Shown here piece after piece: positions 23,111 to 36,900 of a DNA stretch of 64,000 bases (position 1 is its first letter; each line of letters opens with the position of its first letter). A program made the position numbers and the translations under genes. Where the stretch lies: contig CP034975.1 of the NCBI GenBank assembly GCA_004026145.2, positions 8,462,686 to 8,526,685 on the forward strand. The letters run 5' to 3'. The notes under the pieces were generated by a model. That model was not told the origin of the DNA. It searched no databases and saw only the letters and a list, made by a program, of their open reading frames with translations. Source of the stretch: Takifugu bimaculatus (Eukaryota > Chordata > Actinopteri > Tetraodontiformes > Tetraodontidae).

Positions 23111-26100
23111 CTTAAATTTTAGTGGTTTTCTGGATTCTGAAGGGACTTGCAAGGTCAAAGCCCCCAATGCACGAAATTGAATGAAAACATTTTTTCCACT
23201 GTTTAAATAGCAGTTTACAGGGTGTATCAATTTATTACTTGTCTCCTTCCTCACTGTCCACAGTGGAGGTTTGACTGCGCATCCGTCCACCCATCCATCC
23301 CTGTCCATCAATGCATCAGCCATTCAACCAATAGGGGAAATGAGGTAATAATTTGATTGTCATATTACTTGATGCATTTGATTTGCTATATAAAGATGTA
23401 GTGGCAGCCAGCTGCGGGAGAATTTTTAAATGAATTTTAATAATGAATTTTATAATGAAGCAATTTTTATGTTTATCTTTTTTTTTAAAGCTCAGTTGAC
23501 CACTGGAGCCAACATACGGCAATATTGTTCCTGTTTTTAAAGCCCAATCCGCACGTCTTATATTCAGAATGGTATAAAATATGAAAAGCACTCCAAATCT
23601 GTAGCGTGGGAGGCAAAATGAGGAGAGGTTGAAGAAGGCACCGCTGTAAAATGCGTGTACAACAGTGAATAGATTTGAACACAGTGGGACTGATGAATTG
23701 TGCAGCTCTCCTGCATTCTAAGAAATCTAAGTTAATAAAATAAATGCCATTGAAATATGCAGAATATTGTTTTCATCTTTCTGTATTCAGAGTGAGCGGA
23801 TTATATGTTTTTTTGTAGACATGAATGGGGAAAGACCTTGTGAATATGATTATTTAAAGCTAAGCGCCGTTTGAATACCACTGCAGCTCGTTCTGATGAA
23901 GTCTTTTACATCCGAAGCAGCTGGGTCGCACAAGATATTCGCACAGTTTTTGCTCCTATTTTTTTGGTTTATTTTTGATTTTTCATGTTATATGAATCCA
24001 AGTTTCCTTCTACTCGCCTCGGCATGCACATATTTCATTCATTTCAACCCCAAAAACACTGACATTATCTATTTATGAAGGCAAACACCATCAGAAATGA
24101 AGTGAGACCTATCTGCCTGCACCAAGCCGATGACCTCCAACAGTGTTTAAACCTGAAACTAAAGTAAATAAACGACAGATTTGGTGTACATAATTGCACC
24201 CCCTGATGTGCTTAATGATCCATAATATGTACATTTTCTCATCATTTCCTGCTGCGTTATAACATCTCGTTTCCGCTTGGTTTCGCGCCCCTGAGAGCTA
24301 CGGCGAGGCTCTCACCGCCTCAAAGGCTGCCTTCATTTTGTGGTTGATGAAGCTGTCAAAGATTTAGCATCTGGTCGAAACGATGAGACGAGACAAGAGT
24401 GGCGATGACTCGCTTCATTCACTCTCAAGTGGAGAATTTAGGATGAAGATGAACGTGTGACAACAAAGGTGGTCGACCTATTCTCCTGGGATTAAATAAT
24501 ACATTTTTGGTCACATCCATGGATAAAGTGGCTTTAAATTGGAAGCAATGTCCATTTTTAGTTTTGAACTGGGATATATATAACCGGTTGGATTAAACTG
24601 GAATAATGCTTGGTGGCATATTGCCAAGTTTGTGTGTTCCAGATATTTGTGTTCCAGATTAGCAACAAACATCAATGCTGATTCAAATGCTGTCAACAAT
24701 TTTGTGGAAAGCCAATCGTCTTTCTGTCTGAAGAGTCGACTTTTACCTCTCAATACACCTTAACATTTGGCAAATGTACGTCGAAATCGACACTTTCGGC
24801 CCTATAAAAGTATTATCCCCACGAAACTCTTATCATGAACTCCACGTAGGCTGCAGAACAAACTCAAAGCAGCAGAAAGTGGAGACGGCCTGTGCTGTAT
24901 GTGTAAAGTAGGTCAGCAGATATGAAAACTTGAAGCTGAGAAGGATGGTTGGTGTAAAGTGATGAATAGGAGGGAGTTCAGCACACTATGAGTCATCATG
25001 GGTGGTGGGATGGTTGGCAAACAGCCTTCCAATGTCAATAATGAAGGAGGGAGACGTCACCAGGCAATCTGTGAAGTCGAAGCGGCTCCCAAATAAAAAA
25101 TAGCAAAAATTCCGCATGCTCTCAACTTCAGAGAAGTAGGAGGTATGCAAGGAGCTAATGAGAGAACTGCTGCTTAATTTCTGCTTATTTCCACCCTCTG
25201 AAAGCAACAGAGGCAAGGAGCAGGAAAGCATCTGGCTCAAAACTCCCCCGTCTTGTGGTTAGGGTGCAACACTTGCTTTCCCTGTAAATAGCCCACCAGG
25301 GTTGTGCCGAGCGTCTTCCTTAATGAGCATCTGCACACATCTGATGGCAACATTGTAATGCATTATTCTGTTCGACTGAGAAACAACAAACAATGTGAGG
25401 TGGTGGGGGTGTCCAGGACATGCAATCAGGCTCTGCAAATGCAGAAAATGAATAAAACATAAGCAGGCGTGGAGGAATTTGCATTGTCAAATCGCTTTAT
25501 GGACTTATTTACAGAAAAACTGGCATCTGACATGGCACGTTTGTTGATTTAAAGCACCAGTAGTTGATTTTTGCTCTCCTTCTGTTCTCCTGCAGGCCTT
25601 CAAATGCATGGATTTGGAAATATCAAATGCTGTGATTTTCTTTGGTAATAACAGAAATATGTCACTACCAAATGTCATTTGAAGGCTAGATTAAAAGGAA
25701 TGTTGCAATCTAACAATGGAAGTAAAGCTCCAGCTGCATATAGGAAGCAGAGTAGCGACAGGAAAAAAACAACTTCCCTGAATAATTAGAGTAAGTCATG
25801 GAAATGAAGTTTAAAATTTATGGCCATAAATTGATTTTTAATGGTTTCATCAATGGCCGTAGGTGAATTTATACCTTTTATGAGTTTTATCATCCTTCAT
25901 GAAGTTTTATATATAAAGAATAAGCACACAAAAGTTTTATCAGTCATTTGTCAGTTGTGTGTGCAATATAGGCAGTGATCAGATGTGCAGTTTAATATCC
26001 TCTGTCCTCATAAATATTAAAGGGAAACACTAAGAACCGTGATGACACAAACTCATTAGCATAGCCCAAGGGTGCGTTCCTCCCTGTCCAGTTCTATAAA

Positions 26101-26859
26101 AGCTCAATGAGTCTATCTGTAATTTTCCTCCAGGTCTGTAAAACCTTTAAGAGGTTTGCTTTTCCACTCAGCGAGCTTGCACCTTGGTGACAGGCCTGCC
26201 CAGAATTTACATCCACGTGGGCCTCCTTGGTTTTCATATTACAACATCAGGAATTCCTGCAGCCTTGTCACACACTGCTCTGACTGTTTCCAGCGGGCAT
26301 TCAGACTCACAGACAAGCCTATATTTAGCCACGTTTACGTGCTGTTGGAAAACACTGAAAATAGTTTGGAAGGAGACGTTAGTGTAATGTTGCCCTGCGG
26401 GGGTCCATCGGGCTGGAGAATATTAAAAACTGAAAACACAGCACTTCATCAAATTGAAGCAATCTTGGCAGGTCATTGTGGATCTCAATGCGTACTTGCG
26501 TGTCTGCTAAGGTCCATATATATTTGGTTGTTTTCATTTGAATTTTCACCCAAAGGTTTGTCCTTGTACTTTGCTAGGTGGATCATAACAGCCTGCATTG
26601 CAAATCAAACAGAAAGCCCCCTTACTAATACTGTAGCCAATGAAGTGTCTGTCCAACCGGACCAGCTCTAAAGACCCTTGCCTGTGCGGATGCCCTTAAG
26701 ATATAATATCGGGTATGAGGTGGGCGTCAGTAGTACAAACAGTATAGGAAACAATGACTGTCAGTCACGAGCAAAAGTTTGGATCTGCAAATCAGTGTGA
26801 AACAGGCAGACGAACCCCAGTCTGGTCTACATCCTCACAAATACACACACAAACACATC
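23111..26859. other. Gene-poor region (copy 1)
   Basis: No recognisable coding exon, RNA gene or structured repeat. AT-rich sequence with short chance frames. Confidence 0.5.
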
Positions 26860-27050
26860 CTTGTACTTCTATCTTTGTGAGGACTTTAAAAAACATTTCA
26901 TTCAGTTTCTAACCCTAATCACCCCAACTAACCCTCTAACCTTGATCTTACGCCTAACCTAAACCTAAACCCATGTCCTCATGACCCAAAAATGTTCTGA
27001 CTTTGCTGGTAGAATGCAAATATTGGTACTCAATATGTAATGAGTACAAG
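26860..27050. mobile_element. MITE-like element with telomere-like core, flanked by CA repeats (copy 1)
   Basis: About 190 bases bounded by cttgtact (26860) and its reverse complement agtacaag (27043-27050), embedded between short CA-rich tracts. The core contains a degenerate series of cctaaccctaa-like repeats (26909-26972) and the tgtgaggac/gtcctca pair on either side of it. This arrangement is common in fish interspersed repeats. The CCTAA run is degenerate and is not a telomere. Mirror copy at 45090-45279. Confidence 0.5.
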
Positions 27051-27051
27051 A

Positions 27052-27078
<27 letters not shown>
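27051..27078. repeat. (AC)n microsatellite
   Basis: About 14 AC units directly after the MITE-like element. The mirror tract is at about 45062-45088. Confidence 0.9.
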
Positions 27079-27082
<4 letters not shown>

Positions 27083-27305
27083 TGGGTTTGTACGTATTTT
27101 TCCATTTCCTGTCAACAACCCTGTCATGCACATGGTGCAAGTGTTTCCTGGCAGCTAATTATCAGTTGTTTACTTGACATTCTGGTCACTTTTGTTAAAC
27201 TCCATGTTCAGCCTTCTGTAATTTGCAAGTACTATGTATAATTATATGTTCCTTCCTGTTTGTGAAGGTTTCATTTGATTATATTATATATTTTTTATAG
27301 CGCGT

Positions 27306-27307
<2 letters not shown>

Positions 27308-27357
<50 letters not shown>

Positions 27358-27378
27358 GCACACACACACACACACACA
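27308..27378. repeat. Interrupted (CA)n microsatellite with CGCG interruptions (copy 1)
   Basis: About 24 CA units, a CGCG interruption at 27355-27358, then about 9 more units, preceded by GCGCGTGCGC. Alternating purine-pyrimidine DNA of this kind can adopt Z-form. The mirror tract at 44757-44831 is a few units longer. Confidence 0.95.
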
Positions 27379-30300
27379 GTGCACAGCAATGACGCATGAG
27401 TCACTCCTTCAAACATTTGTGAATCGACAAAACAACCCTGAAAACCCAATTCACAGTTGCTCTGAAAACTTCTCCTGGAGGACTTAAATAAATAAACAAA
27501 ACCAGCCATACCAAAAGCATCAGGTTAACTATTATATAGATTTATTTTATGTGTGGATGCAGCTTTTTGGGGGGTTCCGTTCAAACATTGTGCAATACCG
27601 TTGCACAAACAAAGAGGAGACATGCAATAAAATCAAAATCACACTGCAGAGGCACTTGCCATTTATGTCTGGGGGGAGTTCAGAAGATTACTGGGAGCTG
27701 AGATAATAAAGTGGCATCGGCCAATAAGAGAAAACGCCTCTTTTGTGATCACATCAACACTATATTTAGACTGTGTTCCATGGTGTCACTCTGGAAGTTC
27801 CCATTTCACCCCCTGGAACATAGATAGAGAATATGAAGGCCATATTTTCCAAGAGTGGACAGAGAAATATAATCAGCCCATCCATGTGGACAATTTTATT
27901 TCCATTTTAGTCTACTGACCCACGTCCGACTAGAGAACCTCTTCCAGTCTAATCAAAGAGCAGGACTGCAATCAAGACCTAGACCTGAACAGCAACCTTT
28001 AGTCATCGAGACTAAATACCAATTCTGCCTAAGAACTGTTTTTTCCTTGTGTGGAGAGTTGGGCCAAGGTGGAAATGATGCTGTGCAAGGATATTAAAGT
28101 TGAAACGTTCATTAGGGCACCGGCTGCAGAGTGGCACAGCGGTCTGAGCTCCAGCATGTGACCCTTGTGTGGAAGGGTGTTGGAGGACAACTGCTAATAT
28201 CTGGCCAGCTGGAACAAGCTCCCAGAGCATTCTTGGCTCGTTCGCCGCACCACTGAGAACGAAGGCAGCGCTGTGATTGCCTCCCTCCCCCTCGACCGCC
28301 CCTTTCTCTTTGTCCTTGTACCTCCATCTGAAATCACTGATCCCGCCGAGTGCCGAGATGCTGATTATTAAAGCCCCAATTACCCTGATGTGCCTTTTCG
28401 TGTTTGTACATTGTTGAGTGGCAGTGGCGCCCAGGGAGGACACACCGGCCCACAGCGGAGGTGACTTTCACTGCAGATGACAAGGACGGGTCAGGACTGG
28501 CGCTGGAAATATCACGCGTATGAATATAAATAAAATATTTACTCTGCCACTGCTGGCAAACCTGCACAAGTCATTCTTGTTGCCCCTTTGCATTAAAGTG
28601 AACATGGATTTTTGTAACAGGTGACAAAACCTCTTCAACGGACATTGAGAATAAACTCTAAAACATAGAGGAATAAAAGAATTCAAAGTTGAATCCAAAT
28701 TGTTTTAATTTGTAGGACTGTCTTATTTACATTAACAAATGTTTTTTCAATTTTTTAACCATCTTTTGCTGCGCAACAAAGTAAAAGACTTCCCCCCCTT
28801 ATTGATTCCTCTTTATATATTAGTTAAAGCCCATCTGGGCACTAATATCGTCTTTACTCATTATTCACTTCTCAGTTTGAAACTCGGCATTCAAACGATG
28901 TTTTGATTTAATGTGAGCCACTGCGGAAAGATTCACCCCGTGTCACCGCTCAGCGTGACCTTTCAGAATTTTCCTGCCAGTAATAGCCCCACAGGCACTC
29001 GGCTGGTGCAGCGTCTCGCATTCCCCTGTGGCAGAAAATGAAACACACACATGCAAAATATATATTTATTTATGGCTGAACTCTCAGTATTCAAGCAGCA
29101 GAGTTTGAAGATTTCTGTTTAAAGGAGAAGTATGTAAGAAATATAGCAGAAGTTATTATAAATATTCTCTGGGTCATGAAATCAGTAGTGTTTCTGCATC
29201 CTGGTTGTCAGTTACTGCTGAGCTTCTGCTGGGAAGGTTTCTAATCCCACATGTCTGACGTTACAAAACCTAAATAGCCTCATTATAATTCTCAACATCC
29301 TCCTGACAAAGTCAAAAACTAAAGGATCAGAGCAGGAGATGCCTTAGAAAGATAGAGGCGGAAAAGAATTCGAAGACTGGAAGTTGCTCCTTTTCTCCAG
29401 AACAGGTAAGATTCTGCTAAGTTTGGCTAACTTAATTGTAATTAATGTAGGCACAGACGTTTCAAAAATTCTCTACAGCTGGATAACATAGAACAGTATA
29501 TAGTACACTAGTGGGTGCTGGTGGGTCACCGAATTGACTAGATTAGAAATTGAGGAATAAAAATGGCGACTCATCATTGCTAACATTAGCAATGTATTAG
29601 CAGAACCTCTTTCTCTGGCATAAAGCTGAGATGCTATGGAGTTCCAATATTAGCGCGGCTATTATAGCAACATGAAACATGATTGAGGCAGCGCATTCCT
29701 CAAATGTAGTCGTTCTTGCGGGATCCGGTGACCTTTCTGGCAACATTGGCAGCACACTGCAGCATTTGAATTGCAATTGCAGCATTTGGCCACAGGCATA
29801 TATGCTGCTCCATTAACACCACCTGTGCATCAACTCAAATGTTATAAACTCAAGGTATTTTTGGGCAGTAAAGTGCATGTATTTCGATTTGTTAAAAGTC
29901 CACATATATGGTGCACCCTCTTTAAACTGTCCATTGATTTTCTGTTCCAAGTTCACCCCGATGATGTCATCTCTGAAACCATCTCTGCAGGCAATCTATA
30001 AAATTGATTTGGAATTTCCACCACAGGTCACAATTTCAATCAAGTAGTTCATGTGCTCCTGAGGTGAAGCGGTTTTACTCTGGGTTCTAAAGCCAATGAT
30101 TTGCTTCTAGGGTTGTTAAAAAGGCTGACAATTCTTTTTTTTTTTGGTAGCTGGAGGTGCTGTCCAGCATACAGCTACGCGGTGCCTCCCAGAGGGATGC
30201 AACCTGTAATGCTTCTATCCAACCTTACGGGCCGAAAAACAATCATCTGCGAATTGAAGGTCCCCGCTTCTAATAATAGCACCTGTCTCTGTGTGGTTGG

Positions 30301-33300
30301 GCCATTGGAGTGGTGGCCATGTTAGAGAGGTTTTTACGGGAATTCTTTCTCATCCCGGCAGAGAAAAGGTACCGTTCGGCTGCTCCAAGATCAGCCGAAG
30401 TCTGAAGTTACAGAGAAGAAAACAAGCTGTGCTATTAACAACAATCACAGGGAGATCGAATATTCAACAGCGACGGGAGGAAGAAGCGAAGACAAAACAC
30501 TGACGCATCCAAAGTTCTGACCTTATTTTCTTAAGCTCGTGTTATTGGAAATGGAGAATCCCCACTGTGGAGTCATCCAAGAGCCTGGAAGCCTGAAGTC
30601 TTCATTGTGGGGTGGGGGGGTGTCTGCTGAGGCCTTAAGTTTATGAATACAAGGAAAATTTGACCTATTACCTCTAAACTTCCTCTACATTTGAAAAATG
30701 TGGCTAGGCCAAAGTGATCTCAAAGCTGCCTGGCTATGTGGAGAATAGAGCATCAAGTGATTGAAGAACATGTTTTTCCTGGTCAAAAGAAGTGGGGGTT
30801 AAAATATAGCAGCCCTCAGCAGAACGGTGCCATCCGTGAAGGCGCAGCAGAACCCTTTAATTTAAATTCCACAGATTTGGTCCCTCCAGCAGAGCCTCCC
30901 CAGACATAGCGGCTTCCTCCTCTGCTCATTCCTCTCCTTCCCAGCGTGGCTTTAGTAGGACACTTCGAAGAGCACCACCACAAATGAATGCCTGGTGGAA
31001 AAACTTTGAGGTGACGGGCCTACGAGACAGGACCCATAATCTCCTGTATTTATAGCATCACTCTCTATAGACTCTATAGATTCCCAAGATCATGTCTTTG
31101 ATTTATTAGTGAATTTCATACGTCACAGCAGATCTGAAGGGTCGGAAATTGAGGAGTAGCCTTTGTTTGCATCGATCTGAACTAATAAAAGTAACCGTTG
31201 CGACTTTTGTCTCCTCCATCAGGGCTTGGCAGCGACGTGATGAAAAACAAGCAGCGGGGGAGATCGCATCATGAGCTCACGCCAGAAAAATAAGCACGCC
31301 CACCTTTCTGCTTCAGCCGAGAGAATAACACTTCCTTCTCTCACTTTATTAAAGGTGTGTGTTGAATATTGTGAAGTGAAATACTCTTTCAGTCTTTCCC
31401 CACCAGCACAATGAAGGAGAAATCCTCACCAGCTAAGTCCTCATTTACCTACAGGGAGCAAATGAAATCTTCATCCTGGTTCCGGCGCCGCCGCTCCGAG
31501 AATGCAATAAAACGCGTCTCAGAGGGAGATTTGAGGCTGAACCATTCAAATGAAAATATGGGGAGTCTTTCTGGCGCTGTGGCACTTTGCCCCTTGTGGT
31601 GGCTACGACAGGCAGAGAACGAGGAGACTGAACCTCTGGGCAGGTGAAAGGGGAGAGGAAAAAACACCACTCTAATGTAATTAAAGCTGCGTTGTTAATT
31701 AAAGAATTGAGTCCAATCAAAGTTAGTTTGACTGATGATAGCGCTCAGAGATCAGCACGCTTATGTGAGACGTTTAGCTATAAATGGATAGGGCAAACAA
31801 AGGGGATTATCCCCACTTAGGATGTAACATGGTGAATATTCATAAGGTTGCAAGTGTAACAGAATGTAGCACTTTATCAGCTACATGCAGATACTTACCT
31901 GGGGCTTTACGGCTTATTTTGAGCACTTTTTTCCTGCAGAATTTTTTATATAAATTACAAGGGTTCTCCTTGATGGCGAATAAACTGCGATCTGCCTCCG
32001 ACCTGCCCTGACGTCGTTCCTGTGAGGGTTGTACTAAAATGGAACCACATTTTCTTTTAAAACTTTGATATAAACAAGCGTTCTGGTCCACATTGTGTTC
32101 TTTCCTCAAACCACTTCCAGAATCCGATCCAGCAGCTTTGGTTTCACAAATGTGCTGTTTCCTCCACGACGAGATCGTTCAAACGGAAAAAAAATCTACT
32201 AAAAAGTGGCAAACATAGAGGAAATTGTTGACGATCAGTCATGCACCGCAGAAGCCACTGATCCTACGCGATGATGGCATTCATACAGGGAGAAGCTATG
32301 AAGCTCAAGGGCAGATGTTCCCCTTTTTAATCAGAAAAACACTTTTTTGGCCACTTAAATTAGCTAGTCTCATATTTCTGAATTTTCCATCTGAAACATC
32401 AGACTGTTTATGATCCATCTTCCTTCCTTTGATGTATTTTAACTATTGTTTTCTGTGCAACCAGTGAAGAAAAGTTCCAATTCCCCCTTTTATTTTATTT
32501 TAACTGTTTGCAACTCTGAATGGAATAATGCATTGAACTTATCGGGCTCATGGTGTCAATATTAAGGCCCATCACAGTTATGGGCTTGAATTAAATGATA
32601 GTTTGTGTTGCGAATTTTGGCAGTTACATTGCCTGAGGCTCTACATTCAATTCTTCTAATAACTCTCCTCTAAAAGTTATGTTTTTACAAGGATCCTCAT
32701 TCCACTTCCCTTTGAATATAAACCACTGTCTGGCAGCCATGTTCTTAACGACAAGCTGGTGCTATCAAAGATTTAATTTGGTTGCACTAAAGTTGTGTGG
32801 ATGAATGAGATTTCAGATAAAAACACCAACCTTCTATGAAAATTACCGACGGTAAATTTAAGCTTTCAATTAACGGTTAGAGGAAGCTAATTGCATTAGC
32901 AACAGGCAGACATCACGAGGGAAATGACGCTTCATGCCTGATCTTTCCTGAATGAGGCTTCTCTCTTCCACTGACTGAAATATACAGCCTATCGATTAAA
33001 CGCAAAGTCAGATGAGCGTGATCTTATCTGGTGTTGAAATCTTGCGCGCTGCCAGTTTCTCTGTGTACCCTTGCTCCTCTGGTGGATTAGCACTGTCTCA
33101 TTTCTACTAATTCCTGGTATCTACATTACTGAAGCAACCTCTGATAGCTCCTGAATACAGCTTCAGCCCAAACAGAGGTGGTTGCGAAAGCACAGTTCAT
33201 CACAGTTCATTTGAATAATAGCTATCCGAGTAATAACCTCACAGCGTCAGACGCGCCGACAAACGGATTTAATGTGCATGCAACCCAATTACCCTCACGT

Positions 33301-33894
33301 GGAAAACACAGAGGTAACCCACCCCGTCTGTGTTTGCTGCACACAGAGCTGAGAACGCTCTGAACTTTATGGGTCGGTGTCTCAAACAGCAGGCATCATC
33401 CCACTGGTTCCCCGATGAAAGCAGCTCGGACCGGCCATTATCCCCCAGTAAAGCCTTTGGCTATGCTAAATGGTGGCCGAAGCCCAGGGGGCTGTGATAA
33501 GACCTGAGGGTGGATTTGGCTCACAAAGCTGTAAATCTTTTTTACATGCCCCGCTCTGGCTCCGGCTGGAGACGGCCGCTGTCACAGCTAATTGGTGGAA
33601 AGGACTCTCAGCTCAAAGCTATGAAAAGAAAATGAGTGTTGAAATCTGATTGCTGCACCTACACTTAGAGGAAAATTACAAAGTGCGAAACTAGGACTGA
33701 GAGATGAAGAAGGGTAATAACCAATGAAGAATTACACAGAATGCTGCAACATCAGACAGGAGATAAGGACTGAATTAGGTGCGCAGGTGCTATCTTAGCT
33801 TAGATGATTAGAAATTAGTTCTCTGTTCCAAGAAAGAAAAGATAAGGGATAAAAGAATATATATTGTTTTCAGATTGAGAAGGCAGACCAATAC
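27379..33894. other. Gene-poor region up to the gap (copy 1)
   Basis: No exon recognised. A stretch starting near 29115 (taaaggagaagtatgtaag) resembles a common fish interspersed repeat, but I see no ends. Blocks at about 28040-28480, 31400-31660 and 33170-33600 look less repetitive and could be conserved non-coding elements; this is untested. Confidence 0.45.
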
Positions 33895-33994
33895 NNNNNN
33901 NNNNNNNNNNNNNNNNNNNNNNNNNNNNNNNNNNNNNNNNNNNNNNNNNNNNNNNNNNNNNNNNNNNNNNNNNNNNNNNNNNNNNNNNNNNNNN
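33895..33994. other. Assembly gap, 100 N
   Basis: Exactly 100 consecutive N, the usual placeholder for a scaffold join of unknown size. The left arm of the inverted duplication matches through 33894 and stops only because the contig stops. Confidence 1.
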
Positions 33995-36900
33995 TTCCAC
34001 GTTGGCGCCCTAAAATGGGAAGATTCGCACCCTTATTGTGCAGGTCTGTATGAAAGTGAGGATTTGTGTTGAAGAAAAGCTTGGAGACCAAAAAATCGTA
34101 GGCTTGTTTCTTTATTTATCCATCCAAGTGTGGCTTTTACAAGCACAAACAGCTTAATTGGCAACATTCTTGTATGAAATCTTGATTTAGTCTCATGTGG
34201 AAGCTTGAGAGATGAAGAAAACTGACTGCGTGTGCACTATTTAATGATGCCGCGTGTCCTTTTTGGGCAATATTGCAGGTTTTATAGCCACTAACTGTCC
34301 ATTTGTGCGATATTGCCGAGGTGCACAATGAGGAAATCCGTGCATTCTCATAAAGGAGGCAGCTTTTCTTCGGGCATTTTCAGCCAGGGCACAGAGCTCG
34401 CCAGTCTGTGAGAATTAAGGGATTTAATAAAGCGAGGCGCGAGGCAGGTACGTTTCAGCTGCTCCCATTTGCAATCAGTGTGGCCTTAATTAGAAATCCC
34501 AATGGCACAGTCGTCCAAATAAATAAGTCATTATGAAGGAGCCTGTCAGTCAAATCTCAGGCTTTTGAGGAGGAGTTTTCTGAAACGCTTTCAGTGAGGA
34601 AGGTCACGTGGAAGAGTCTGTAGAGAAGGGTTCTCCTGCTGCTGTGTTCAGGAGCAGAATTATTTCATTCAGCTCATTCCAGGCCTCACCCATGTTGTGT
34701 TTCTTTTCTACTTAATTTCACATTTCCGCTGCGCCACATGAATAGGTTTGATGGCACATTCGCCTCTTTTTTTCAGACGATTCTTGTTTTCCTCAGAATT
34801 AGAGTCGATGAGGAATGTTTCCAGTGGTGTAAATCGATGCCGCTACGGCGCATCGGCCGATCAATACCTATTTCCATACAAATAGGCGTGATTAACTGAT
34901 TGATTTCACAGCTGCAAGACTCTTTATTGTTCCAGACGTGCATCAGAATGAGAAAATTGGTTTAGTATATATAAAAAAAAACATTTGCACCTTAATTACA
35001 TAAAAGTCCATCGGTGAAGGTTTTTAACAGGATGAGTCCATGAGCTAAGCAGGCAGCGACACCTTAGCTTGGTCGCTACACAGCAGCCATTTCATTACAC
35101 ACCCCCCCCCATCCCCCATCACCCCTCCCTCAGTCTGTGTGAGGGACCGAAAATTGGATTTCTTTGCTGCTGCGACCACAAGAGATGTTCAAAGAATATG
35201 AGGTCATAAAGACCATGAATTTCTCAAAGAAAATATAATATCCAGATTGAGAATGAGGCGTAGTTCCATTATGGTGTCTGTACTCATGAAGCACAGCGAG
35301 TTATTATATCCAAATGAGGAGTTAAGAGAGAAAAGGTGCCGAGACGATCCTGCACAGCTGAGCAGAAAATTGGTTGAGTTTGGGTTCTAAGACAGAAAAG
35401 CATTTTTTTCTCTCCCTTAAACTGAGGGGAAATCAGTTTTAAATCTGTTGTTGCCATTTTAAATCTGTTTTAAATCTGAACAAAATTGATTTCTTTTTTA
35501 AATATTCATGCATCTAGACACTTGTCGAGCTGTCATATAATCTATAGTGATGTATCTTAAATATAATTATGCTTTTTGGTACATGTACTTAAAGCACATG
35601 AAGTAAGTAAATGAATGAATGAAAACTACAATTAAAAAGCAGAGCACCACTAGCTTAGCTTAGCTAGTTAGCTTAGCTTCTAACTTAACTTTAAACAGCC
35701 GGTCCATCACTCCATGCCAAGACTTTCTATTTGAAACAATTTTAGCACCAGAATCGGACATTTTAAATTCAGTTTAATGAAGTGTGAAAGCAGGAAGTAG
35801 TGTAGTTTTGTTGCACCGTACTTGACTCGATTTGCGAAGAAGTGATTTTTGATTTGCTTTCCTTTTACTTCAACTTGACTGCTATTATTTTGAAGGGATA
35901 CTCCTCCCTGATTATTAGGATTTTTGCTTCCTATCGCACCTCTGTTCACCCTGAACTCAGGGATTTGTGCTGGAAGTAGATGCTTGCGTGTGTTTCATCT
36001 TTTACCTGCCAATTTGAAACTCGCACTGACTTTGAAGCAATTACATTAATTACTGTTGTGTTAGGTCTAAATGCAGGATGTCCAGTATAGATAAATCACC
36101 TTTGTATTAATCAAAATAAGGTGGGGGAAATAAGGTAATTTCATTACAAGAAACTAAACATAAAAGGTAATTGGTAGAGAGAGTTTTCAAACCACAGAAC
36201 ATTAATATTAATTTAATCAAGTGCCTGGATTGAGGACAGGGTTGAGGAGGTGGATGCTTGGAGGGTTTTCACTTCTTAAATATGGAGAACAACTGCTTTT
36301 TCATTTCCTTGTCATTATTGTGATCCTGAAGTTTAAGGGTCTCTTCTTTGAGATGCTGGATCTCCTGTTTGTTGGCCCGCTCTGCTTGCTCTTCATCTTC
36401 TCCTCCAGCATCTCCTCCAGCTGGTTCCACTGCTGTGCTCACTCTTCCCACTGTTGACGGACGTATCTCATCATTGTCTTCTCCAGGCTCCGGTCTCTCC
36501 AGCCACATCCTCGTGACCTCCTCTCGGTTGGCAAGCTCTTGGTTGATCTTTGCCAACTCTTCCGAAAGTCTCTTTGTTCACTGAGAGCTGGAGCTTCATC
36601 TGCTCTTCTCTCCATCTCACCCTTTGACTGAATCTTTTCTGCTGCTCCAGCAGCTTCCTCCCCCAAACATTCCCTTCCGGCTCTTTGACATGATCTTCTT
36701 CAAGATCATCTTTTTTCCTGCTTGTCTCCTCCAGTTCAGCCTTTGTGCTGCTCGCCAGGTTCGGAGCGTCGGCATGAGCAACAGTCCTCATCTGCTGCCT
36801 CCCGAGGGCCACACTGAGCCATTCGTCTTTGTCAGACCTTTTTTTTTAAAGCTGGTGTGCTCTCCTCTTCGTAGATGTTGGCTGATCTCCACAGCTTCAT

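Larger units (their letters stand above)
8124..33894 (+). repeat. Left arm of giant inverted duplication
   Basis: This 25,771-base stretch reappears as reverse complement at 38229-64000. I matched anchors along its length: OAT exons 6-10, the OAT poly(A) signal, the 8-bp VNTR, the hairpin at 14284, the orphan ORF, the LINE relic, the MITE-like element and the CA tracts. Coordinates of paired anchors sum to 72,123-72,145 throughout, so order and spacing are preserved with only small indels. The arm matches through its very last base before the N run. Its left limit is set only by the window end of the other arm and is not a true boundary. Confidence 0.97.

Noticed and set aside
26156..26671. 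171-codon open frame, with a 172-codon partner at 45468-45986 differing by an in-frame three bases
   Set aside because: The start is TTG, the composition is unlike a folded protein, and no homology is recognisable. The in-frame indel alone is weak evidence.
26909..26972. Possible interstitial telomere from CCTAA-like repeats
   Set aside because: The repeats are degenerate, short and inside a bounded MITE-like element, so a chromosome-end fusion is not supported.
31411..31647. 78-codon frame ending near a GT, looking like an exon
   Set aside because: It runs to its own stop codon, has no matching neighbouring exon and no recognisable family.
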